Assembly: GCF_000974805.1 (NCBI RefSeq)
Contig: NZ_BBQZ01000006.1
Location: forward strand, 62,001 to 126,000
DNA: 64,000 bases
Source of the DNA: Demequina salsinemoris
GTDB lineage: Bacteria > Actinomycetota > Actinomycetes > Actinomycetales > Demequinaceae
Direction of reading: 5' to 3'
Below, piece after piece: positions 57,719-64,000 of this stretch. Each line of letters starts with the position of its first letter. Position 1 is the first letter of the stretch. Position numbers and translations under genes: made by a program. The notes under the pieces were generated by a model. It was not told where the DNA came from. It was given only the letters and a program-made list of their open reading frames with translations, and searched no databases.

Positions 57719-58255
57719 ATGAGCTTCGGCGAGGCGATCAGCACCTGCTTCCGCAAGTACACGGACTTCTCGGGACGCGCGCGGCGTGCCGAGTACTGGT
57801 GGTTCTACCTCTTCATCCAGCTGGTCTCCATCCCGGTGTCGATCGTCGTCACCATCCTCGCCATGGTCTCGCTCGCGCCCGTGATCGCCTCCGCAGAGGC
57901 CGACGGCACGATCCCCGAGAGCGCCTTCGAGGAGATCAGCTGGGGCCCGATCGTGATCGCGGGCGCCGTGCTGATCGCGATGTGGCTCGTCTTCTTCCTC
58001 CCGACGCTCGCGGTCACGATCCGTCGCCTGCACGACACGGGCCGTTCGGGATGGTGGGTCCTGCTCGCCTACATCCCCGTCGTCAACTACGTGGGCTCGA
58101 TCGTCGTCTTCGTGTTCACGCTGCTCGACTCCGAGGCCGGCACCAACGTGTACGGGCCCAACCCCAAGGGCGCCGAGTGGGGTCACATCCCCATGGCGCC
58201 CCCGCCCATGCCCGGGGGCACCACCCCGCCGCCCGCTGGCGGCTTCCAGCCCTGA
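57719..58255 (+). CDS. DUF805 membrane protein
   Basis: 178 residues. Family signature SFGEAISTCFRKYTDFSGRA then RRAEYWWFYLF, and the conserved RRLHDTGRSGWWVLL between the second pair of helices. Three or four helices and a Pro/Gly-rich cytoplasmic tail (GGTTPPPAGGFQP). Function unknown. The stop lies inside a 23-bp tandem repeat. Confidence 0.9.
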   Translation: MSFGEAISTCFRKYTDFSGRARRAEYWWFYLFIQLVSIPVSIVVTILAMVSLAPVIASAEADGTIPESAFEEISWGPIVIAGAVLIAMWLVFFLPTLAVTIRRLHDTGRSGWWVLLAYIPVVNYVGSIVVFVFTLLDSEAGTNVYGPNPKGAEWGHIPMAPPPMPGGTTPPPAGGFQP

Positions 58256-58313
58256 CGGACGACGGCATCCAGCCCTGACGGACGGCGCGATCCGGCCCTG
58301 ACGGACGACCCAG
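58245..58313 (+). repeat. Three 23-bp tandem repeats over the DUF805 stop codon
   Basis: Units start at 58245, 58268 and 58291, all matching TCCAGCCCTGACGGACG plus a variable end; the third begins TCCGG. The TGA stop is in the first unit. Confidence 0.9.
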
Positions 58314-58445
58314 CGCCGTCGTGCGGTGACGCGCGACAGCCCTGACCACAGGCGGCCCCGACGACGCGGTTGTCCCCAGCGCATCTCCCGCGCCGCCCGC
58401 AGCGACGCGCCCCCGGCCTACCGTTCCAGCGTCGGAAGGGGAGAC

Positions 58446-58802
58446 ATGGCGGATCTGACGATCGACGAGGCACAGGTCCAGCGCGCGGTGCAAGCGCTGC
58501 GTGCCCTGGCGGCGGAGACGCTGTCGGGGCATCCCGAGGCGGCCGCGCACGCGACCGGTCACGCCGGCCTGATCGCGGCCGTCGCGCGCGTCGATGCCGA
58601 GCAACGACGCGCGGTCACCGCGATCTGCGCCGAGGCGTCGAGCCTCGCCGACGCCGCTGAGGGAAGCGTCGCCGAGATCCTTGACGTGGACCGACGGCTC
58701 GCCCGTCCCTCCTTGGCCACGCTGGCGGCGCGCTCGGCGAGCGACGGTGCGGGGTCGTCGAGCGCGGCCACGTCGACGGCGGGGAACGTCCGCGATGAGT
58801 GA
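58446..58802 (+). CDS. Small helical protein, possible ESX-type partner
   Basis: 118 residues from ATG with GGGGAGAC upstream. Almost entirely helical (DEAQVQRAVQALRALAAETL, then AAVARVDAEQRRAVTAICAE) with a disordered Ser/Ala/Gly tail. No WXG motif, signal peptide or membrane segment. It overlaps the next gene by 8 nt (ATGAGTGA). A helical-hairpin protein of WXG100 size next to a WXG-like hydrolase suggests a paired, possibly type-VII-related function, as inference only. Confidence 0.55.
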   Translation: MADLTIDEAQVQRAVQALRALAAETLSGHPEAAAHATGHAGLIAAVARVDAEQRRAVTAICAEASSLADAAEGSVAEILDVDRRLARPSLATLAARSASDGAGSSSAATSTAGNVRDE

Positions 58803-60063
58803 GGCCGCCGCCGGCTTGCGGGCGTGCGCCGCGACCATGCGCTCCGAGGCCGACACGCTCGAGCAGAGGGCCTTCGCGCTCCGGGACGACACGGGCCTCG
58901 GGTGGATCGCCGGGGCCACGCAGGAAGCGCAGTCGCGCTTGCGTGTGGCCGTGACCGACCTCGTGGAGCTCCGACGCGAGGCAGCCGATCTGCTCGTGCG
59001 CGCCGCGGTCGCGGTCGAGGCCACGCGGGGCCCATGGGACGCGCAGGGCGGCGACCATCTCGCCTCGCTGGGCCCCGCAGCCGGTCATGACGCGTCGTGG
59101 TGGGCGGGTCCCGCCATCACGGAGCGCAATGCGCGCCTGCGAGCGATCGCGGCCGAGCTCGAGGGCCTGCCCTCGCCGCGCGTGCTCGACGTGCACCGGA
59201 GCGGCACGCTGCCGCTTGTGGGTGCGGCGCTGTCAGCGTTGTCGCCGGTCCTCGGGGCGTACGCCCTCTGGCGGGCCGCCTACGACGCGACGCTCTCCGA
59301 ACCGACCATCGGGCCGCTTGTCGGCGGGCTCCCGGACGGGGCCGGCGACGCGAAGGAGACTCTCGACGCTTCCCGGCCCGCCTCCGTCTCGGATCTCATC
59401 GCGGACTGCGGCCTGGTTGACGACCTCGGCGGGCAGGACCGTGCCGTGGTGGACATCGCCAAGGTCACGACCGCGGCCGGCGAGGAGACCTGGGTGGTCA
59501 CGCTTCCCTCGACGAAGGACTGGGTGGTGTTCGACGGAGACAAGCCGGCGCCGAACGACCTGGACGCGATCATGGTGGCCGCGCTGCTCCCTGATTCCTC
59601 GTCGGCGTTCCGCAAGGGCGTGGAGGAGGCCGTGCGGCAGGCCGGGATCCCCGCAGGGGCGCCCGTGCTGCTCGTCGGCTTCTCCCTGGGTGGCATGCTC
59701 GCCGCGGACCTCGCCCGCACGGGCCTGGGCAAGGTCTCGGTGGAGGGCGTCGTGGTCGCGGGATCGCCGATCGACACCGCCGACGACCCGGCGGGCGTGC
59801 CGGTGCTGTCGTTCGTGCACGAGGGCGACACGGTGCCCGCGCTCGACCTCGCCCCCGAGGGGGACGGGCCGCTCAGGGTGACCGTGACCGACACCGTCGC
59901 GGAGGGCCTGAGGCCGCACTCGGCCGATGGCTACGCCGCCACCGCGGCCACCCATGACGCGGACGGGTCGCTCAGCGCACCGTTCGCTCGCTTCCTGGTG
60001 GACGATGCGACGACCGAGGTCGTGCACACGCAGTACCAGATCGTCGAGAAGGGCCTGCTGTAG
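58795..60063 (+). CDS. Alpha/beta hydrolase with N-terminal helical WXG100-like region
   Basis: 422 residues. The N-terminal 90 residues are two long helices joined by DTGLGWIAGATQEAQSR, close to the W-x-G turn of WXG100 proteins. The C-terminal half is an alpha/beta hydrolase with nucleophile elbow LLVGFSLGGML and likely acid/His regions (LSFVHEGDTVP, THDADGSL). The middle is hydrophobic (GAALSALSPVLGAYALWRAAY). Possibly a secreted esterase/lipase or effector; no type VII core genes in the window. Confidence 0.6.
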   Translation: MSEAAAGLRACAATMRSEADTLEQRAFALRDDTGLGWIAGATQEAQSRLRVAVTDLVELRREAADLLVRAAVAVEATRGPWDAQGGDHLASLGPAAGHDASWWAGPAITERNARLRAIAAELEGLPSPRVLDVHRSGTLPLVGAALSALSPVLGAYALWRAAYDATLSEPTIGPLVGGLPDGAGDAKETLDASRPASVSDLIADCGLVDDLGGQDRAVVDIAKVTTAAGEETWVVTLPSTKDWVVFDGDKPAPNDLDAIMVAALLPDSSSAFRKGVEEAVRQAGIPAGAPVLLVGFSLGGMLAADLARTGLGKVSVEGVVVAGSPIDTADDPAGVPVLSFVHEGDTVPALDLAPEGDGPLRVTVTDTVAEGLRPHSADGYAATAATHDADGSLSAPFARFLVDDATTEVVHTQYQIVEKGLL

Positions 60064-60183
60064 CGCGACACGGACGGGGTGGCCCGGCCGTGCGGCCAGC
60101 GGCGGGGATTGGTGGGCACGGCACGATCGCCGCGACCGGCGCAACCGGGATCGCGGGAATAGCGTGCATCGTGGAGGTGTCCC

Positions 60184-60882
60184 ATGAGCATGAGCGGTTC
60201 ACACGGGAACAGAGAGTCCGAGGCCCCGACGCGGGTCGCGATCGTCGGGGGCGCGGGCAAGGTCTCGCGCCGGCTGATCCCCTTGCTGAAGGGCGCGGGG
60301 ATCGAGGCCGTCCCGCTCGTGCGCCGCGAGGAGCAGGCGCGCGAGCTCGACGCGATGGGCGTGAGCCCCCGCATGCTCGACATCGAGGAGGCGAGCGCGG
60401 ACGAGTGGGTCGAGGCGCTACGCGGAAGCGACGCGGTCGTGTTCGCCGCCGGGGGAGGCGCGGACGGCAACGTCGAGCGCAAGCGCACCGTGGACCTCGA
60501 GGGCTCGACCAACGCGATCGAGGCGGCGCGCTCGCTGCACATCCACCGCTTCGTGCAGGTCTCCGCGATCGGTGTGGACCTCCCGCCGGACGAGAGTCGC
60601 GGAGAGTCCTGGGTCGCCTACGTCCATGCGAAGCGCGACGCCGACGTGGCCCTACGAGCGAGCGGCCTGCAGTGGACCATCCTGCGTCCGGGACGACTCA
60701 CGGACGACGAGCCCACCGGACGGGTCACCTTGGCCGAGGAGGTCGGCTACGGATCGATCCCGCGTGCCGACGTGGCGGGGACGATCCTCGCATGCCTTCA
60801 GGAGCCGGCGACCGCGGGTTACCAGTGGGAGCTGGTCTCGGGCGACGTCGAGATCGCCGAGGCGGTCGCATCGTCCGTGTGA
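60184..60882 (+). CDS. NAD(P)-binding atypical SDR (NmrA/YwnB-like)
   Basis: 232 residues; GGAGGTGTCCC precedes the ATG. Rossmann signature RVAIVGGAGKVSRRLIPLL (GGxGxxG-like), then AVVFAAGGGADGN, HRFVQVSAIGVDL and TILRPGRLTDDEPTGRV. Lacks the YxxxK catalytic pair (YVHAKRDAD instead), so it may be a redox sensor or atypical reductase. Ends in a GGACGATGC motif (60868-60876, minus). Confidence 0.8.
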   Translation: MSMSGSHGNRESEAPTRVAIVGGAGKVSRRLIPLLKGAGIEAVPLVRREEQARELDAMGVSPRMLDIEEASADEWVEALRGSDAVVFAAGGGADGNVERKRTVDLEGSTNAIEAARSLHIHRFVQVSAIGVDLPPDESRGESWVAYVHAKRDADVALRASGLQWTILRPGRLTDDEPTGRVTLAEEVGYGSIPRADVAGTILACLQEPATAGYQWELVSGDVEIAEAVASSV

Positions 60883-60944
60883 CGGACGCCCGCCCGACCG
60901 GGCCGCTCCCGCATCGTCCATGCGACGCCCCCGAGGACGACGAA

Positions 60945-60974
60945 GGCCGGGACCCCCGAACGGGGATCCCGGCC
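60945..60974 (-). terminator. Terminator of ino1
   Basis: GGCCGGGACCCC pairs with GGGGATCCCGGCC with one bulged base. It lies 35 nt past the ino1 stop and also serves the convergent SDR gene. Confidence 0.75.
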
Positions 60975-61008
60975 ATCGCGCTACCCGGGGATGGGCCCGG
61001 GAAACTGC

Positions 61009-62103
61009 TTACCGCTCGCGCTCGCCGGCGATGAACGCCTCGAGGTGCTGGCGACCGAGCGTGTCCTCGGTCTGGACGGGCGGCGACTTCATGAAGTAGG
61101 TCGCGGCCGAGAGGATCGGGCCGCCGATGCCGCGGTCCTTCGCGATCTTCGCGCAGCGGACCGCGTCGATGATGATGCCGGCCGAGTTGGGGGAGTCCCA
61201 GACCTCGAGCTTGTACTCGAGGCTCAGGGGAACCTCGCCGAAGGCCGAGCCCTCGAGGCGCACGTAGGCCCACTTGCGGTCGTCGAGCCACGCGACGTAG
61301 TCCGACGGGCCGATGTGGACGTTGCGGTCCTCCTTCTTGCCGGCGATCGGGCTGTCGGTCAGGTTGGAGGTCACAGCCTGGGTCTTGGAGACCTTCTTGG
61401 ACTCGAGGCGGTCGCGCTCCAGCATGTTCTTGAAGTCCATGTTGCCGCCGACGTTGAGCTGGTAGGTGCGGTCGAGGCGCACGCCGCGGTCCTCGAACAG
61501 CTTCGCGATCACGCGGTGCGTGATGGTCGCGCCGACCTGCGACTTGATGTCGTCGCCGACGATCGGGACGCCGGCGTCCTCGAACTTCTTTGCCCACTCG
61601 GGGTCGGAGGCGATGAAGACGGGGAGGGCGTTGACCATGGCGACGCCCGCGTCGATCGCGCACTGCGCGTAGTACTTGGCGGCCTGCTCGGAACCCACGG
61701 GAAGGTAGCAGACGAGGACGTCGGCCTGGGTGTCCTTGAGGACCTGCACCACGTCGACCGGGGCGTCGTCGGACTCGACGATGGTCTCGCGGTAGTACTT
61801 GCCGAGGCCGTCGAGGGTGACGCCGCGCGACACCTGGACGTCGGTCTTCGGGACCTCGCAGATCTTGATGGTGTTGTTCTCGGAGGCGTTGGTGGCCTCG
61901 ACGAGCTCCTTGCCGACCTTGAGCGAGTCGACGTCGAACGCCGCCACGAACTCGATGTCCGAGACGTGGTAGTCGCCCAGCTGGACGTGCATGAGGCCGG
62001 GGACCTTCTCGTCGGCAGGCGTGTTCTTGTAGAACTCGACTCCCTGGATCAGCGACGTGGCGCAGTTGCCGACGCCGACGATGGCAACGCGAAGCTTCGC
62101 CAT
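61009..62103 (-). CDS. ino1: myo-Inositol-3-phosphate synthase
   Basis: 364 residues, the short actinobacterial form. NAD site [42 protein letters not shown]; the active-site segments [27 protein letters not shown] and SKTQAVTSN are all present. Converts glucose-6-phosphate to inositol-3-phosphate for phosphatidylinositol, mycothiol and related lipids. It lies 12 nt after a PadR gene, the same pairing as M. tuberculosis Rv0046c-Rv0047c. Confidence 0.97.
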   Translation of the reverse strand: MAKLRVAIVGVGNCATSLIQGVEFYKNTPADEKVPGLMHVQLGDYHVSDIEFVAAFDVDSLKVGKELVEATNASENNTIKICEVPKTDVQVSRGVTLDGLGKYYRETIVESDDAPVDVVQVLKDTQADVLVCYLPVGSEQAAKYYAQCAIDAGVAMVNALPVFIASDPEWAKKFEDAGVPIVGDDIKSQVGATITHRVIAKLFEDRGVRLDRTYQLNVGGNMDFKNMLERDRLESKKVSKTQAVTSNLTDSPIAGKKEDRNVHIGPSDYVAWLDDRKWAYVRLEGSAFGEVPLSLEYKLEVWDSPNSAGIIIDAVRCAKIAKDRGIGGPILSAATYFMKSPPVQTEDTLGRQHLEAFIAGERER

Positions 62104-62115
62104 GGGTTCTTCCCT

Positions 62116-62712
62116 TCAATCGTCCGCCGCGGACGCGGCGGATCCGTTGTTGTCTCCGCTGTGTGCGGAACGTTCGTTCTCGATCAGTCGATCGAGCCAT
62201 TCGACCTCGCGCTCGACGCGCTCGAGGCCGTGCCGGTGGAGCTCGGCGGTGTAGGCGTCGGCGCGCTCTCGCTGCCGCCGCCTCATCTCCTGGAGCTCGT
62301 CGATCCGCTCGGACAGCCGCAGGCGGCGGCCCTCGAGGATGCGCAGGCGGGTCTCGGAGTCGGTCTGGCCGAACAGCGAGAACCGCACGTCGAAGGAGTC
62401 GTCGTCGTACGAGTGGGCCCCCGCGGTGGCGAGCTCCTGCTCGAGCCGCGCCTGGCCGTCGTCGGTCAGGCCGTAGGCGATCCGGGATCGGCGGGACGAC
62501 GGCACGCCTGCCGTTCCGACGCTCTCCTCGCCGACGGACTCGATGAGCCCCGCCTCGACCATCCGCTTGAGTGCGGGATACAGCGAGCCGTAGCTCAGGG
62601 CGCGGAACGGGCCGAGCTCCGTGCCGAGGCGCTTGCGGATCTGGTAGCCGTGGAGCGGCTGCTCGGCGAGCATCCCGAGGATGCCGAGGGTCAGCACATC
62701 GGTCTTCGCCAT
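62116..62712 (-). CDS. PadR family regulator of ino1
   Basis: 198 residues. Winged HTH LTLGILGMLAEQPLHGYQIR, ALSYGSLYPALKRMVEAGLI, GLTDDGQARLEQELA; a C-terminal coiled coil (RILEGRRLRLSERIDELQEM ... REVEWLDRLIENE) for dimerisation. Cotranscribed with ino1. A large inverted repeat immediately upstream is its likely operator. Confidence 0.9.
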   Translation of the reverse strand: MAKTDVLTLGILGMLAEQPLHGYQIRKRLGTELGPFRALSYGSLYPALKRMVEAGLIESVGEESVGTAGVPSSRRSRIAYGLTDDGQARLEQELATAGAHSYDDDSFDVRFSLFGQTDSETRLRILEGRRLRLSERIDELQEMRRRQRERADAYTAELHRHGLERVEREVEWLDRLIENERSAHSGDNNGSAASAADD

Positions 62713-62765
62713 GCTTCGCCTCCTTGCCGCCGGTCCTGATCACGCACGGTCCGGGGAGGTCGTCG

Positions 62766-62816
62766 CGATGTATCGATGCGATATGTAGCACCTAGTTGTA
62801 TCGCATCGATACATCG
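62766..62816. promoter_or_regulatory. PadR operator, double palindrome
   Basis: CGATGTATCGATGCGATA (62766-62783) and TATCGCATCGATACATCG (62799-62816) are perfect 18-bp complements 15 bp apart. Each arm contains TATCG-N3-CGATA, itself a palindrome, so two dimers could bind. It is 54 nt from padR and at the head of the padR-ino1 unit; the flank to the PBP gene is 117 nt. Confidence 0.8.
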
Positions 62817-62933
62817 GATGCAAAGACGACGCGCAGGGGCGGCGCGTAGGGACGATGCGGCACCCGCGGTTCCACGGGTTCCGGTTGGTGAGTCATGGAA
62901 CGTCTGAAGTGTCCCGTTCGTAGACTGACTTCG

Positions 62934-64000
62934 TGAGCGACGAACGAGAGACCCCCCAGCGTCAGTCCCTCCGCCCTTCCGCGAGCGGCCAGGGCGGGTC
63001 CACGGGAGGCGCACGACCAACCACGGGCAGCCAGCGTGCGGGAGCCGCGACCACTGCCGCGAAGGGCACGAGCGAGTCCGCAGGCAAGGGCAAGGGGAAC
63101 GGGAAGAAGGGCAAGAACTCCGAGCCCTGGAAGCCCCAGAAGGCCAAGTGGAAGGTCTGGACCAAGCGGATCCTCATCGGCATCCTCGTCGCGGGCCTGC
63201 TCGCGGTCACCGCGGTGTTCGTGGCGCTGTACGTCATGTACTCGAAGCTCGAGACTCCCGAGCCCGCGCAGTTCGCGCTGTACGAGCAGTCCACCGTCTA
63301 CTACGACGACGGCACGACCATCATGGGCACGCTCGGCGAGGCTGAACGCGAGATCCTCACCCAGGACCAGTACGACGAGCTGCCGGACTACGTCGGCAAC
63401 GCGATCGTCGCGGCAGAGGACCGGTCCTTCTGGACCAACCCCGGCGTCGACATCATGGGCACCGCCCGAGCCCTCTACAAGACGGTCATCAAGGGCGACA
63501 GGCAGGGTGGATCGACCATCAGCCAGCAGTATGTCGAGCGCTACTACTCGGGCGAGACCGTCACCGACATCCCCGGCAAGATCAATGAGGCGCTGCTCGC
63601 GCTCAAGATCAACACCGAGCAGGAGAAGGACGAGATCCTCCTCAACTACATGAACACGATCTACCTCGGCCGCGGCGCGTACGGCATCGAGAAGGCGGCC
63701 GAGGAGTACTTCGACAAGGACGCGTCCGAGCTGACGCTGTCGGAGGCCGCGCTCATCGCGGGCGTCATCCCCGCGCCCTCCGCCTGGGATCCGCGAGTGG
63801 ACGCCGACCAGGCCGAGTACCGGTGGAACTACGTGCTCGACGGCATGGTCGACGCGGGCTTCATCACGCAGGAGGAGCGCGACGCCCAGGTCTTCCCCGA
63901 GACGATCGAGTACACCCGCTCGAACACCTTCGGCGGCACCAAGGGCTATCTCATCCGCGCAGCGATCGACGAGGTCGTCGCGAGCACCGACTACTCCGAG
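62934..64000 (+). CDS. Class A penicillin-binding protein (N-terminal part)
   Basis: 355 residues present, cut by the window end. GTG start; a Ser/Gly/Lys-rich cytoplasmic tail of about 75 residues precedes one transmembrane helix (ILIGILVAGLLAVTAVFVAL). The GT51 glycosyltransferase domain follows: motif 1 AAEDRSFWTNPGVD, motif 2 RQGGSTISQQYVERYY, then MNTIYLGRGAYGIEKAAEEYF. Polymerises glycan strands from lipid II. The transpeptidase domain should lie beyond 64000. Context (ino1-padR-PBP) resembles the ponA1 region of mycobacteria. Motif 1 has Asn where His is usual. Confidence 0.93.

Overview
High-GC actinobacterial chromosome segment centred on the replication origin. The gene order nudix-DUF6049-murJ-pseudokinase-trxBA ... 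parB-parA-rsmG-jag-yidC-yidD-rnpA-rpmH-dnaA-dnaN-recF-DUF721-gyrB-gyrA ... DUF3566-tRNA-Ile-tRNA-Ala, the trxB-trxA fusion, GTG/TTG starts and ino1 next to a PadR regulator all point to Actinomycetia. A member of the Micrococcales is most likely; genus cannot be fixed from sequence alone. No rRNA operon, CRISPR array, transposase or prophage was seen.

Layout. 0-3 kb: a coiled 11-residue-repeat protein, a manganese exporter (mntP) behind a yybP-ykoY riboswitch, and an unknown protein. 3-8.7 kb: a polyamine-type ABC importer (ATPase, lipoprotein, two permeases) divergent from a GntR/FCD regulator that is translationally coupled to a soluble Cache-domain protein. 8.8-12.3 kb: XRE-cupin regulator divergent from a BenE symporter, a secreted unknown and a DUF2510 membrane protein. 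12.4-13.6 kb: tRNA-Ala, tRNA-Ile, DUF3566. 13.7-23.1 kb: an accessory block (SulP transporter, catalase with Fur/PerR regulator, a four-domain persulfide reductase, a GH3 beta-glucosidase, a small basic protein) that separates DUF3566 from gyrA. 23.3-33 kb: gyrA, gyrB, DUF721, recF, dnaN, oriC, dnaA. 33.2-38.9 kb: rpmH to parB, with three parS sites and a second cluster of DnaA boxes. 39-50 kb: ddl, aminotransferase, trxBA, pseudokinase, murJ, DUF6049, nudix, cca. 50-64 kb: an orphan AbiEi/DUF559-like protein, ald/lrp, an MFS exporter, an acyltransferase, TetR-LysE, DUF805, a helical-protein/hydrolase pair, an SDR, ino1-padR and the start of a class A PBP.

How the genes work together. The core encodes initiation (DnaA, DnaN, oriC), topology (gyrase), segregation (ParAB-parS) and envelope growth (YidC, Ddl, MurJ, pseudokinase, PBP). 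The accessory loci are mostly small regulator-plus-target units whose operators can be read directly: GntR, XRE, Fur, CsoR/CstR-like, LacI-like, TetR and PadR.

The most unexpected signal is a 9-bp motif, GGACGATGC (extended RGGGACGATGCGG). I count about 30 copies on both strands, with about half in the small non-coding fraction, in nearly every accessory intergenic gap. A second recurring feature is tandem duplication of 10-23 bp that spans the stop codon of four unrelated genes. All start sites, lengths and motif counts were read by eye.
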